From positions 17,456 to 81,455 of the forward strand of contig CAMEIH010000004.1 in the NCBI GenBank assembly GCA_945917985.1: a stretch of DNA of 64,000 bases, written 5' to 3'. Numbering within the stretch: position 1 is the stretch's first letter; each line of letters begins with the position of its first letter. The position numbers and the translations under genes were made by a program. Source of the DNA: an uncultured Clostridium sp. GTDB lineage: Bacteria; Bacillota; Clostridia; Lachnospirales; Lachnospiraceae. Below the pieces are notes generated by a model. That model was not told where the DNA came from and did no database searches. It saw only the letters and a program-made list of their open reading frames with translations. Shown in pieces: positions 17,247 to 26,680 of this stretch.

Positions 17247-19241
17247 ATGAGAGAAACGGAAGGTAAAAACACCAAAGCAGCAGGAGAAGGATTAAGCAGC
17301 CGCATAGGGCGCATGTTTTCAGGAACTCTCAGACGTACATTGATATTTGTATGTCTGGTTTCAGTGGTGATTGCCGGATTCCTGGCGGTGATGTATACGT
17401 TAAAAGACAATCAGAGCGCCGTAACCGAATACACGGGAGAAATTGACCGTGCGATGCAGAGCAAGGTAAGTATGATTGAGGCAATCGCGGCGGGAATCAG
17501 CAGTGGAACATTGACAGAGAGGGAGAGCATTCAGAGCTATGTGGACTCCATGGTGGAAACAGATGACCAGGTATCTGCTGTTTACAGCTGCTATGATGAA
17601 AATGTCACCATAATGAGCGGAGGCTGGCAGCCGCCTGAAGACTTTATCGTCACGGAACGGGAATGGTACAAGGGGGCTCAGGCAGAACCTGCGTCAGTTT
17701 ATATTTCCGCCCCTTACGTGGACGAACAGAGCGGAGGAATTTGCATTACCTTAGCCAAGGCAACCTATCGCGACGGAAAGGTTGCGGGCGTTGTGGGAAT
17801 GGACATGTATATGGATAATCTGGTTTCCCTGATCGAGAAAAGCTACACCAGCAGCAGTTATGTGTTTCTGGCTACTGCAGACGGAACCATTCTCGTGCAT
17901 CCGAATGACAAGTATTCCCTGAGCGTGGAAAGTACTTCCACTGTACAGGAAGTCAATTCCGGAAGATACAAGGATTTTGCGGAAAAAAATATGTCTACAA
18001 AAGTTTTTGCCGATTATAAAGGCGGTTTCAAATTTGGAATCGGAAACACTTCCGAAGTGACAGGCTGGAAAGTAATCTCGGTAAAACCGCTTACTTCCAT
18101 ACTGATCTTTTTCGGATTGATCATTGGACTGAATCTGCTGATCTATTTTGTTGCGGTGGCGGCCATTAAAAGGAATATCAATGGCAGAATCAGTGTCTTA
18201 TTTAAGCCATTGGAATCTATCAGCAGCAAAATGACAGAAGTTGCCGGGGGAGATCTTTCCGTAGTATTTGACGAGGAAAAGAATTCCATGGAGATCGAAA
18301 AACTGACAGACTCCATCAATGAAATGATTGCAGGACTTAAATTTTACATAGGCAGTATTTCCGACACGGTCACTGCAGTCTCCAACAAGAATCTGGCTGT
18401 TTCTGTGGATGGAGATTTCAAGGGAAGCTATGTGCAGATCAAGGAAGCTCTTGAGAGAATTTTAAGTGACCTGAACGAGACTTTCAGACAGATCAATGAT
18501 GGCGCTGAAAGTGTTCTCGGTTTTGCAGATAAACTGGAGAAGACAACAGAGTACGTGGCGCAGAGTGCATCTGCCCAGAATGAATCTGTTGTGAATGTAT
18601 CGGAAGATATGGTACGGCTGACCGGGCAGACTAAGAAGATCACAGAGCATGCAGTGAATGTCCGCAGTGCCATTGAGGTGACTAACGAACATCTGGAGGC
18701 AAGTAATCGTGAGATGGCTGCTCTTTCCAATGCAATGGACAGTATTGACAAGTGCTATAGTGAGATTGCTGATTTCGTGGGAACAATTCAGAATATTGCT
18801 GCCCAGACAAACCTGCTTTCCTTAAATGCTTCCATTGAGGCGGCAAGAGCAGGGGAAGCCGGAAAGGGATTTGCCGTTGTAGCAGGGGAGATCAGTACAT
18901 TGGCTTCTTCCAGTGCACAGGCAAGTGACAATATTAACAAACTTATTGAGGCTTCCAAGGCTGCCGTGTCCAAAGGAAAAGAACTGGTTTCAGCTGCCTG
19001 CGCGATGATGGAAGAAGGAATGAATGATTCTGCGAAGTCAAAACAGAATGTTGATGAAATTGTAGAATTCGTAAAAAGCCAGCAGAAGGCTATCGAGGAT
19101 ATCAACGCAGAGCTGAAGGAAGTGGCTGAGATTGTGGAAAATAATGCGGCCAGTGCGCAGGAAAATACAGCTATCAGCCAGCAGCTTGGAGATTGTGCAA
19201 GGAGCCTGAAGCAGACTACGGATTCCTTTATTTTAAGATAA
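17247..19241 (+). CDS. Methyl-accepting chemotaxis protein with extracellular Cache domain
   Basis: A 664-residue membrane receptor. A transmembrane helix at about 32-51 is followed by a roughly 220-residue extracellular dCache sensor ([32 protein letters not shown]). A second helix at about 288-307 leads into HAMP-type coils and the cytoplasmic signalling domain. The conserved hairpin tip [21 protein letters not shown] and [12 protein letters not shown] identifies the MCP family, which controls CheA kinase activity. Cache domains often bind amino acids or organic acids; the ligand here is unknown. TTGGAGGA lies 8 bp before the start. No other chemotaxis or flagellar gene is in the window. 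A diguanylate cyclase gene follows after about 140 bp. Confidence 0.96.
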   Translation: MRETEGKNTKAAGEGLSSRIGRMFSGTLRRTLIFVCLVSVVIAGFLAVMYTLKDNQSAVTEYTGEIDRAMQSKVSMIEAIAAGISSGTLTERESIQSYVDSMVETDDQVSAVYSCYDENVTIMSGGWQPPEDFIVTEREWYKGAQAEPASVYISAPYVDEQSGGICITLAKATYRDGKVAGVVGMDMYMDNLVSLIEKSYTSSSYVFLATADGTILVHPNDKYSLSVESTSTVQEVNSGRYKDFAEKNMSTKVFADYKGGFKFGIGNTSEVTGWKVISVKPLTSILIFFGLIIGLNLLIYFVAVAAIKRNINGRISVLFKPLESISSKMTEVAGGDLSVVFDEEKNSMEIEKLTDSINEMIAGLKFYIGSISDTVTAVSNKNLAVSVDGDFKGSYVQIKEALERILSDLNETFRQINDGAESVLGFADKLEKTTEYVAQSASAQNESVVNVSEDMVRLTGQTKKITEHAVNVRSAIEVTNEHLEASNREMAALSNAMDSIDKCYSEIADFVGTIQNIAAQTNLLSLNASIEAARAGEAGKGFAVVAGEISTLASSSAQASDNINKLIEASKAAVSKGKELVSAACAMMEEGMNDSAKSKQNVDEIVEFVKSQQKAIEDINAELKEVAEIVENNAASAQENTAISQQLGDCARSLKQTTDSFILR

Positions 19242-19379
19242 CTGATTCATTTTATGAAAATGAGCAAAAAAATAGGAATTTAGTACTAATTTTTATGCAT
19301 TTCACCAATTGGAGGGGAAGCGGTTATCTGCTAGAATCATACTAATAAAATAAGCTTTTATAGTATGACAGGTGCAGCG

Positions 19380-21089
19380 ATGACAGACAGAACAGAAAAG
19401 AAGCAAAACAATATTGACAGATACAAAAAACAGGAACACAGAGACAGACCGGTGATAATCGCACTGGCTGTTTTCTGTGTTTTTATGTTCTTCTGGGTAA
19501 GAGGAAATACGCAAACCCGGGATATTCAATTTAACAGTGAAAAAGCAGAAGCTTATGAGGGAGTGTTTCAGGTTTCTTACAGTGATCAGGAAATTTCCAC
19601 GACTCTGCCGGCAAAGATCGATGGGGAAGCCGGAGACAATATCGTGATCAGAGGCATATTGTCCGCTGAAAACATAAAAGGAAACTCCATGATTTTTTAT
19701 GTCAGACAGTCGGAGGTAAGTGTTTATCTGGATGGAGAGCTTTTGGCAGAATCCGATAAGGATAAAATAACGCCGTTTCCCGTATCGGCAGGCTCCTGCT
19801 GGTACTTTTTCAGACTGCCCGCAGATTATGAGGGAAAGGAACTGCGGATAGAAATCAGACCTCAGTTTGACAAATATGCGAAGGAACTGCCGACAATTTA
19901 TACGGGAACAAAGGCCTCCTTTATCTATATGGTGCTGAAACAGGGGGGTTTTTCCATCCTGTGTACCGTGCCGATCCTGATACTGGGCGTTTTTCTCCTG
20001 CTGGCGGGAATATTCCTAAAGTATAACCGCCTTGCAGTGAGACTTTTCCGGTTCGGACTTTTTGCCATAGTGACCAGCTTGTGGAGCCTTCTGGAATCCA
20101 GAATCACTCAGATTTTTTGCGGGAATCTGGTAACAGCTTCCATTCTTTTGTTTTCCTGCTTTTTCCTGATACCGGTGCTTGCAGTTTCTTTTCTGCTGAC
20201 CTTTGATTCGCTTGACCGAAGAAAATCTATGCATGTGCTTTTATGGATATCAGCCGGTGCTTTTTTGGCAGTTCAGATTTTGCAGATTGCCGGAGTATTC
20301 TATTATATTCAGATGGTTCCGGTGGCACATGTGCTGATCATACTTATCATTGCAGAGGTAATCAGGAGTTATATCAATCTGAGAAGAACGGAAAAGAAAG
20401 AAGAGAATCTTTCCCTTTATCGGGCAATGATAGTACTTGGGGTATTTTGCAGTGTGGATATTGTTTGCTACTATCTTGATCCTGCGGGAATTGTGGGAAG
20501 ATTCAGCAAGATCGGAATGCTGCTGTTCTTTTCCTATCTGGGGTATTCTGCAGTCAGACAGGTCAGCATAATCATGGTAAGGGAAGCAAAACATGAGATT
20601 TATCGGGAACTTGCTTTTACGGATATTATGACTGGTCTTGGAAACAGAACGGCTTTTGAAAACAAGCTAAGTGAACTGAGAGAAAAACAACAGCCGGGAT
20701 GGATCATTTTGGTGGCCGACATGAATAATCTGAAAAGTATTAATGATAACTTCGGTCATGCACGGGGCGATGAGGTGATTATCAAAATCGGACATTTTTT
20801 GGAGAAATGTTTTGGAAAAGACAATGACTGTTATCGGATCGGTGGAGATGAATTCTGTGTCATCGGAAACCGGCTGAGCGATAAGGAATTTGAAGAAAGC
20901 TGCAGACAGTTTGAGTCTCTTTTAGATAAGGAAACTGCTACCGTAAATGGCGGATATGTCTTTTCAGTGGCATACGGATATGCGGTGACAGAAAAAGACG
21001 GAGCAGATGAGTGCTTTAAGGAAGCAGACAGACGGATGTACGAGAAGAAGGCAGAATACAAAAGAAAAAAAGCTGATCTTAAGGCTTAA
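19380..21089 (+). CDS. Membrane-bound diguanylate cyclase (multi-TM sensor-GGDEF)
   Basis: 569 residues from ATG 19380, preferred to the in-frame ATG at 19365 because AGGTG lies 5 bp before it. One membrane helix at about 25-42 is followed by an extracellular beta-rich region of about 130 residues, then seven or so hydrophobic segments (about 190-390), resembling a 7TMR-DISM receptor. The C-terminal GGDEF domain has DIMTGLGNRTAFE and an intact RIGGDEF signature, so synthesis of c-di-GMP from two GTP is expected. It lacks an obvious RxxD inhibitory site. An extended -10 (TGCTAGAAT, 19329-19337) lies upstream. It sits between a chemoreceptor and an esterase gene on the same strand. Confidence 0.92.
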   Translation: MTDRTEKKQNNIDRYKKQEHRDRPVIIALAVFCVFMFFWVRGNTQTRDIQFNSEKAEAYEGVFQVSYSDQEISTTLPAKIDGEAGDNIVIRGILSAENIKGNSMIFYVRQSEVSVYLDGELLAESDKDKITPFPVSAGSCWYFFRLPADYEGKELRIEIRPQFDKYAKELPTIYTGTKASFIYMVLKQGGFSILCTVPILILGVFLLLAGIFLKYNRLAVRLFRFGLFAIVTSLWSLLESRITQIFCGNLVTASILLFSCFFLIPVLAVSFLLTFDSLDRRKSMHVLLWISAGAFLAVQILQIAGVFYYIQMVPVAHVLIILIIAEVIRSYINLRRTEKKEENLSLYRAMIVLGVFCSVDIVCYYLDPAGIVGRFSKIGMLLFFSYLGYSAVRQVSIIMVREAKHEIYRELAFTDIMTGLGNRTAFENKLSELREKQQPGWIILVADMNNLKSINDNFGHARGDEVIIKIGHFLEKCFGKDNDCYRIGGDEFCVIGNRLSDKEFEESCRQFESLLDKETATVNGGYVFSVAYGYAVTEKDGADECFKEADRRMYEKKAEYKRKKADLKA

Positions 21090-21110
21090 AGAAAGAAGGT
21101 AAGAAAGACA

Positions 21111-21944
21111 ATGAGATATGAGAAGATATATTTGGAGGATCATTTCCCGAATCTTCCGAAGGCGCAGGAGAAGACACAGGTTACATTATATATACCGGAT
21201 GTCTGGCAGGAGGTGGACACGCAGCAAACTTTTCCCTGTACAGTGATCTGTCCGGGAGGAGGTTACTCCTGGTGTTCCCAGCGGGAAGCGGAGCCTGTTG
21301 CACTTCGCATGCTCGGTAACGGGATTGCGGCGGCGGTCGTAGACTATGCCTGCAATCAGCTTTATCCGCTCCAGATGTTGGAAATTCTTGCTGCTATTAC
21401 CTATATTCGCCGTAATAGTAGCGAATTGCACATTAATCCCGGGAAAATAGCTGTCATGGGATTCTCGGCGGGAGGACATGCGGCCTGTACGGCAGGCCTG
21501 TTCTGGCAGGAAAAGTTTGTGGAGAAAACACTTGAAATTGAGCATGGTGAAGATAAGCCGGACGGCATGATTTTGTGTTATCCTGTCATTACTTCAGGAA
21601 AATATACCCATGAAGACAGTATGAAATGTCTGCTTGGTGATGCTCCGGACCCTGAACTGCTTAACAAAATGTCGCTGGAAAAGCAGGTGACGGAAAATGC
21701 ACCTCATGCCTTTATCTGGCATACCAGTGAGGACGGCCTTGTCCCACTGGAGAATTCACTTTATATTGCGACGGCGCTTCATGAAAAGGGAATTGACGTG
21801 GAAATGCATATTTATCCGAGAGGACATCACGGTTTATCCCTTTGCGATGAGACAGTGAACAAACCGGAAGATATCACGGATGTGGTGAAGTACTGTGATG
21901 ACTGGGTGCCTCATTGTGTGAAGTGGATTAAGGAAATATTGTAA
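21111..21944 (+). CDS. Alpha/beta hydrolase, acetyl esterase-like
   Basis: A 277-residue soluble hydrolase. The oxyanion-hole region is CPGGGYSW, the nucleophile elbow is GFSAGGHAA, the probable acid is in WHTSEDGLVP and the histidine is in PRGHHGLSL, giving a complete Ser-Asp-His triad. The pattern is that of the BD-FAE/Axe-type carbohydrate acetyl esterases, many of which remove acetyl groups from xylan fragments. There is no signal peptide, so it would act on imported oligosaccharides or other small esters. Start ATG at 21111 follows AGAAAGAAGG. It is 21 bp downstream of the diguanylate cyclase gene. Confidence 0.85.
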   Translation: MRYEKIYLEDHFPNLPKAQEKTQVTLYIPDVWQEVDTQQTFPCTVICPGGGYSWCSQREAEPVALRMLGNGIAAAVVDYACNQLYPLQMLEILAAITYIRRNSSELHINPGKIAVMGFSAGGHAACTAGLFWQEKFVEKTLEIEHGEDKPDGMILCYPVITSGKYTHEDSMKCLLGDAPDPELLNKMSLEKQVTENAPHAFIWHTSEDGLVPLENSLYIATALHEKGIDVEMHIYPRGHHGLSLCDETVNKPEDITDVVKYCDDWVPHCVKWIKEIL

Positions 21945-21970
21945 TGTGTGAATTTGCGTGATGATAAATG

Positions 21971-22312
21971 TTAACTGCAGGCATTAACGGCATTTTCCAG
22001 TGCCATTGCAACAAAAGTATTGAGACTGACGTTTTTTTCGTCAGCCTTTATTGTTGCCATTCGGTGAAGCTCCGGAGTTACTCTGACGTTAAATGATCCT
22101 TTAAATGATTTTTGTGGAATCGTTCCCTTTTGCTTACATAAATCTAAATACTCATCTACTGCGTTGTGAAAATCTTCCTTTAGCTCTTTAATGCTCTGTC
22201 CTTCATAGGACATTAAGCCTTTTACCCCTAATATTTTCCCATACAGACAGTCATCTTCACTGGAATATTCAACGGTGCCGATGTAATCTTTATAATTCAT
22301 ATAATGACTCAT
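21971..22312 (-). CDS. hicB: HicB-family antitoxin
   Basis: A 113-residue protein. The N-terminal part has the HicB partial RNase H-like fold (YIGTVEYSSEDDCLYGKILG, SYEGQSIKELKEDFHNAVDEYL). The C-terminal part is a ribbon-helix-helix DNA-binding domain (FKGSFNVRVTPELHRMA, SLNTFVAMALENAV). In HicAB systems this protein neutralises HicA and represses the operon. Its ATG overlaps the hicA stop by 4 bp, so translation is coupled. The probable operator is the palindrome at 22588-22611. Confidence 0.92.
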   Translation of the reverse strand: MSHYMNYKDYIGTVEYSSEDDCLYGKILGVKGLMSYEGQSIKELKEDFHNAVDEYLDLCKQKGTIPQKSFKGSFNVRVTPELHRMATIKADEKNVSLNTFVAMALENAVNACS

Positions 22313-22566
22313 AATAAACCCTCACTTTCTAATGTTTCTCTTATATATTTTAATATATATCTTTTTATTATTTTCTTGGGATGTGGCTTATGAAAGCGAA
22401 TTGGTGCAAAGGATTCCTTATGTACAAAGCGTACGGAAGATCCGCTTGTTTTTCCGGTATTGTCCTCAAAATATTCAAATAGTTGAAGAAGCTGCACCAA
22501 CTCTTCATATGTATAATCAGTTGGTTCAGATAAAAACCTCGAAATTATTTTTTCTCTTTTACTCAA
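22309..22566 (-). CDS. hicA: HicA-family toxin (variant lacking the usual catalytic His)
   Basis: An 85-residue protein from a TTG at 22566 with AAAAAGGAGGA 6 bp upstream. The family pattern DYTYEELVQLL, GKTSGSSVRF and RFHKPHPKKII followed by a C-terminal LESEGLL is that of the HicA double-stranded RNA-binding fold. In the best-known HicA proteins the loop reads GSHH and holds the catalytic His; here it reads GSSVRF, as in a divergent clade usually paired with HicB. Toxin-first order and the 4-bp overlap with hicB fit the normal locus. Whether it still cleaves mRNA is uncertain. Confidence 0.85.
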   Translation of the reverse strand: MSKREKIISRFLSEPTDYTYEELVQLLQLFEYFEDNTGKTSGSSVRFVHKESFAPIRFHKPHPKKIIKRYILKYIRETLESEGLL

Positions 22567-22587
22567 TTATATTCCTCCTTTTTATGG

Positions 22588-22611
22588 TTTGCAACTAATT
22601 TTAGTTGCAAA
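22588..22611. promoter_or_regulatory. Perfect palindrome upstream of hicA, likely HicB operator
   Basis: TTTGCAACTAA and TTAGTTGCAAA flank a central TT, 11-bp arms without mismatch. It lies 21 bp before the hicA start codon and just downstream of a possible minus-strand promoter (TTGACT at 22639-22634). HicB RHH domains bind such inverted repeats to autoregulate. The rest of 22612-22870 is AT-rich and I see no gene there. Confidence 0.65.
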
Positions 22612-22875
22612 TAAATTAACAATTAATTACCAAAGTCAATTATCATTTACTAATGGAAATTGTGGCTGAAAAAGCCTAAATAAAAAATATCATGGAAGTT
22701 TGGATGTTCTAGATATGCTGAATCATAGTATTTGTTTATACGATTGTCAATATCTTTTACTGTTATCCGAAATATTTAATAAAGTTTTTATACTTTTTTG
22801 TATTTCTAATTAATAATTGGCATAAAGATTTGGATTCTAATTAATAAAGCTTCAAAATAAACTAAAAAAGAAAAA

Positions 22876-22945
22876 AGAACGAATGTTCTAGAAATTGTTG
22901 TAAAATATCAGTAATCGTGGTATGATAGTAACAAACAAATGTTCT
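22876..22945 (+). promoter_or_regulatory. rarA promoter flanked by two LexA-like SOS boxes
   Basis: The promoter is TTGTAA (22898-22903), 17-bp spacer, TATGAT (22921-22926) with an extended TG. AGAAC-GAAT-GTTCT (22876-22889) fits the Gram-positive LexA half-sites GAAC-N4-GTTC exactly. CAAAC-AAAT-GTTCT (22932-22945) differs by one base in the first half-site and covers the expected transcription start. Confidence 0.7.
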
Positions 22946-22966
22946 TAATGCAATCGAGGAAAGACG

Positions 22967-24292
22967 ATGGAGCAGTTATCACTTTTTTCAGAAGAAATTA
23001 ACAGAAATGCACCCCTTGCCAGCAGACTTCGCCCGGAAACACTGGATGACTATATCGGTCAGCAACATCTTGTGGGAGAGGGCAAGGTACTTCGGCGCAT
23101 GCTTGATAAGGATATGATCTCCTCTATGATCTTCTGGGGACCGCCGGGCGTCGGTAAAACTACGCTTGCCCGCATTATTGCCCATAGGACAAAAGCCTCC
23201 TTTATTGATTTCAGCGCTGTCACCAGCGGAATCAAGGAAATTAAGGACGTGATGAAGCAGGCGGAGAATGACAGACTGGCAGGACTTAAGACCATTGTGT
23301 TTGTGGATGAGATCCATAGATTCAATAAAGCTCAGCAGGATGCTTTTCTTCCTTTTGTGGAGAAGGGAAGCATTATTCTGATTGGCGCTACCACCGAAAA
23401 TCCGTCTTTTGAGATCAATTCTGCTCTTTTATCCAGATGCAAGGTATTTGTGTTACAGGCATTGACTGAACAGGACATGGAGAAATTACTTCATCATGCG
23501 CTTACGGATAAGAGGGGCCTCGGAAACAGCATGATTAATATAGAAGAAAGACTGATCCATGCCATTGCTGTTTTTGCAAACGGAGATGCCAGAACAGCTT
23601 TAAACACGCTGGATATGGCGGTTTTAAACGGCACTATCAATCCGGACGGTTCCATTACCGTACAGGAGGAAATACTGGAGCAGTGTATCGGTAAGAAGAT
23701 GCTTCTCTATGACAGAGATGGGGAGGAGCATTACAATCTCATATCGGCACTGCACAAGTCAATGAGAAACAGTGATCCTGATGCCGCAATTTACTGGCTT
23801 TCCCGGATGCTGGAGGCAGGAGAAGATCCGCTCTACGTGGCAAGAAGACTGATTCGGTTTGCCAGTGAGGATGTGGGTATGGCGGACTCTCAGGCATTGC
23901 AGATTGCTGTGGCTGCTTATCAGGCCTGCCATTTTAATGGTATGCCGGAATGTAATGTGAATCTGGCTCATGCGGTAGTGTATCTTTCCATGGCACCAAA
24001 ATCAAACGCCCTCTATGTGGGATATGGAAAAGCAAGGGAGGATGCCACAAAGATGTTGACTGAACCGGTACCGCTACAGATACGAAACGGTGTCACCGGA
24101 CTGATGAGAGAGCTTCATTATGGAGAAGGCTATCAGTATGCCCATGATACGGAAGAAAAACTGACTCGTATGCAGTGTCTGCCTGAGTCACTGCAGGGTA
24201 AGAAATATTATGAACCCACAGGGGAAGGTCAGGAAGCTAAAATAAAAGAGAAACTGGAACAAATTGAAAAATTTCGAAATAAAAGGGATTAA
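22967..24292 (+). CDS. rarA: Replication-associated recombination protein A (RarA/MgsA)
   Basis: A 441-residue AAA+ ATPase, normal length for RarA. Walker A is GPPGVGKT at 58-65, Walker B is VFVDEIHRFNKAQQDAFLP, sensor 1 is GATTENPSFEINSALLSRC, and the C-terminal tetramerisation region has DPDAAIYWLSRMLEAGEDP and YPGYGKARE-like features (NALYVGYGKAREDA). RarA acts at stalled forks, shares ancestry with clamp-loader subunits and interacts with SSB. The N-terminal LSLFSEE resembles the beta-clamp- or SSB-facing start of homologues. It is led by a promoter with LexA-like boxes, suggesting induction by DNA damage. Confidence 0.97.
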   Translation: MEQLSLFSEEINRNAPLASRLRPETLDDYIGQQHLVGEGKVLRRMLDKDMISSMIFWGPPGVGKTTLARIIAHRTKASFIDFSAVTSGIKEIKDVMKQAENDRLAGLKTIVFVDEIHRFNKAQQDAFLPFVEKGSIILIGATTENPSFEINSALLSRCKVFVLQALTEQDMEKLLHHALTDKRGLGNSMINIEERLIHAIAVFANGDARTALNTLDMAVLNGTINPDGSITVQEEILEQCIGKKMLLYDRDGEEHYNLISALHKSMRNSDPDAAIYWLSRMLEAGEDPLYVARRLIRFASEDVGMADSQALQIAVAAYQACHFNGMPECNVNLAHAVVYLSMAPKSNALYVGYGKAREDATKMLTEPVPLQIRNGVTGLMRELHYGEGYQYAHDTEEKLTRMQCLPESLQGKKYYEPTGEGQEAKIKEKLEQIEKFRNKRD

Positions 24293-24355
24293 AAAACAGT
24301 AATTGTGAAAATATGAAAGTGCAAATGTATAGGTAAGCAAGGATAGAAGAAAGGC

Positions 24356-25771
24356 ATGGAAGACAGGAGCAAGCAGGAAAAACAGAATATGATCGTAAGC
24401 CGCAGTCAGCGGACACCTGCATTGGGGATGCCTGCTGTCACAGAGTCATCAGGGAACATGACGCTGATGGAAAAGCTTACCATTCTCTCTGACGCGGCCA
24501 AGTATGATGTATCCTGTTCTTCCAGTGGCGTGGAGCGAAGGGGCGACGGAACGGGCATTGGTAATACCTCTGCGGGAGGAATCTGCCACAGCTTCAGCTC
24601 CGACGGCAGATGCATTTCACTTCTCAAAATCCTTTTTACCAATGAATGTATCTATGACTGCAAGTATTGTATTAACCGAAAGTCAAATGATGTGCCGAGA
24701 GCTTCCTTTACACCGGATGAGGTCTGTGAGCTGACGATCCAGTTTTACCGGCGAAATTACATCGAAGGTCTTTTCTTAAGCTCGGGGATCATTAATAACC
24801 CGACCTATACCATGGAACTGATCTATGAGGCGGTCTATAAGCTGCGTACCTTATATCGTTTCCAGGGCTACATTCATGTGAAGGCCATACCGGGAGCAGA
24901 TCCCGTGATTGTGCAAAAGCTTGGGCTTCTGGCAGACAGAATGAGTGTGAACTTAGAACTCCCCACAGCGGAGGGACTGCAAAAACTTGCTCCCAATAAG
25001 CATCGGAAAAATATTTTAATGCCTATGCGTCAGATTCAGCAGGGGATCACACAGAACAAAGAAGAAATCATGGTATATAAGCATGCCTCTTCCTTTGTAC
25101 CGGCAGGACAGTCAACCCAGATGATCATTGGTGCTACTCCGGAGAGTGATTATCAGCTAATGATGGTGGCAGAAAGTCTGTATAAGAAGTTTGATCTAAA
25201 GAGAGTCTATTATTCCGCTTTTGTCAATGTCAATGAGGATAAGGATCTTCCCGCTCTGCCGGGAGGTCCGCCGCTCCTTAGGGAACACCGGCTGTATCAG
25301 GCTGATTGGCTTCTGCGATTCTATGGGTTTGAGGCGGATGAGCTGCTCAGTGAGCAGAAACCGAATTTTAATATTCTTCTGGACCCCAAAGCAGACTGGG
25401 CACTGCGTCACCTGGAACTTTTCCCTGTGGAAATCAACAGAGCAGATTATCGTACGATTCTCAGAGTTCCCGGTATCGGTGTGAAAAGCGCACAGCGTAT
25501 AGTACGTGCCAGAAGAAATGGAAGTCTTAATTTTGAGAATCTTAAGAAGATCGGTGTGGTCTTGAAAAGGGCACTGTTTTTTATTACCTGCAACGGCAAA
25601 ATGATGTATTCCACCAAAATAGAGGAAGACTATATTACAAGAAATCTGATTTCAAATGAAAAGCGATTGCCAATTGACAGAGACGGAATCACATATAAGC
25701 AGTTGTCACTGTTTGATGATCAAATGATATTAGATGGTAACGGAGAAAATCAGTGGAAGAGTATTATCTGA
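24356..25771 (+). CDS. Putative DNA modification/repair radical SAM protein (TIGR03916 type)
   Basis: A 471-residue protein. The radical SAM cluster is CIYDCKYC with Cys98, Cys102 and Cys105 (CxxxCxxC), which would bind a 4Fe-4S cluster and S-adenosylmethionine. A barrel follows, with SVNLELPTAEG and HASSFVPAGQSTQMIIGATPE. A helix-hairpin-helix DNA-binding motif (LRVPGIGVKSAQRIVRARR) lies near 370-390. This domain set is known as a radical SAM protein genetically linked to a uracil-DNA-glycosylase-like family, with reaction unproven. Its 3' end overlaps the next gene by 19 bp, indicating coupled expression. The start follows AGAAAGG closely. Confidence 0.9.
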   Translation: MEDRSKQEKQNMIVSRSQRTPALGMPAVTESSGNMTLMEKLTILSDAAKYDVSCSSSGVERRGDGTGIGNTSAGGICHSFSSDGRCISLLKILFTNECIYDCKYCINRKSNDVPRASFTPDEVCELTIQFYRRNYIEGLFLSSGIINNPTYTMELIYEAVYKLRTLYRFQGYIHVKAIPGADPVIVQKLGLLADRMSVNLELPTAEGLQKLAPNKHRKNILMPMRQIQQGITQNKEEIMVYKHASSFVPAGQSTQMIIGATPESDYQLMMVAESLYKKFDLKRVYYSAFVNVNEDKDLPALPGGPPLLREHRLYQADWLLRFYGFEADELLSEQKPNFNILLDPKADWALRHLELFPVEINRADYRTILRVPGIGVKSAQRIVRARRNGSLNFENLKKIGVVLKRALFFITCNGKMMYSTKIEEDYITRNLISNEKRLPIDRDGITYKQLSLFDDQMILDGNGENQWKSII

Positions 25772-26529
25772 TCTGTGAGGATTCCCTGGAGGGAATCTTT
25801 ACCGGAATCTATAACGCATATTTAAAGAAGCTGCCGCATGAGAGAATTCATCTCTGTGTAGGAGAGGAAGAGAATTATCGTTTGTTTGCTGTCTATGAAA
25901 ATTGTGCAGTAGATGAGAAAAAATCAGCGAGCGTGGCGAAAACCATAATCAGGGAATTCGGAACAGAGGCGTATCTTGCCATATGCAGGGCACTCGCATC
26001 CGGAGAGCCGGACAAAGGGGAAGCCGTTTACAGGACGGTAGTAAAGGGGCTTTCTATGAGAAATCGGAAGGAAGTGATGGGAAATCTTGCCGATCCCTAT
26101 ATTCACAGAGTGTTCGAGCTGGCGAGATTTACTGCAAATGAGGCTCATTTCCATGTAGAGTTCATTCGCTTCCGGGAACTGGAAAACGGACTTTTGTATG
26201 CCCCGATAGGACCTAAAAATAATGTGATCACCTTTATCATGCCTCATTTTGCGGACAGACTTCCACTTGAAAATTTTGTCATTCACGACGAGGTGCGAAA
26301 TATTTTTGCCGTCCATCCTGCCGGAAAAGAATGGTTTCTGATGCAGGGAAAGGAAGGCATGGAACTGCCGGATCACTGCTTTTCTGCGGGAGAGGAAAAA
26401 TACAGTGAACTGTTTTGCAGTTTCTTTCATACAATAGCTATAAAAGAACGGCATAATAAAGAACTTCAAAGAGGAATGCTGCCCTTGCGGTATCGAAAGT
26501 ACATGACAGAATTTACAAAGCAGGAATAA
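25753..26529 (+). CDS. TIGR03915/DUF4130-type putative DNA repair protein
   Basis: A 258-residue protein that starts within the radical SAM gene. The opening YYLICEDSLEGIFTGIYNAY, the central NLADPYIHRVFELARFTANEAHFHVEFIRFRELENGLLYAP and a later HFADRLPLENFVIHDE are typical of the family always found next to the radical SAM partner. In other genomes the two are often joined by, or fused to, a uracil-DNA-glycosylase-like domain. No such domain is found here or in the next gene. The molecular function is unknown; a shared role in repairing or modifying a DNA base is inferred from the partner's HhH domain. Confidence 0.88.
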   Translation: MEEYYLICEDSLEGIFTGIYNAYLKKLPHERIHLCVGEEENYRLFAVYENCAVDEKKSASVAKTIIREFGTEAYLAICRALASGEPDKGEAVYRTVVKGLSMRNRKEVMGNLADPYIHRVFELARFTANEAHFHVEFIRFRELENGLLYAPIGPKNNVITFIMPHFADRLPLENFVIHDEVRNIFAVHPAGKEWFLMQGKEGMELPDHCFSAGEEKYSELFCSFFHTIAIKERHNKELQRGMLPLRYRKYMTEFTKQE

Positions 26530-26560
26530 AAAGAAAAAATTTGGTAATAATATACAAAAA

Positions 26561-26591
26561 TACTTTAAAATTGTACTTTAAAAAGTACTTT
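26561..26591. promoter_or_regulatory. TACTTT repeats and a GTACTTT palindrome before the HPr-like gene
   Basis: TACTTT occurs at 26561, 26574 and 26586, a period of 12-13 bp. The last two form a perfect palindrome GTACTTT-AA-AAAGTAC (26573-26588). It lies about 95 bp before the HPr-like start codon. It looks like an operator for an unidentified regulator. Confidence 0.4.
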
Positions 26592-26680
26592 ACAAAATGA
26601 TAATTGGGTGGTAATCTTTCTTAAAAGTAAACAGAAAACGTTTTATCATGACCGTTAAGGTAGAGGAGAAAGGTGATATT

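Noticed and set aside
5863..26529. A defence island (DUF1016 nuclease, HicAB, radical SAM pair)
   Set aside because: The items are separated by housekeeping genes and lack recombinases or a compositional break; the nuclease gene is dead.
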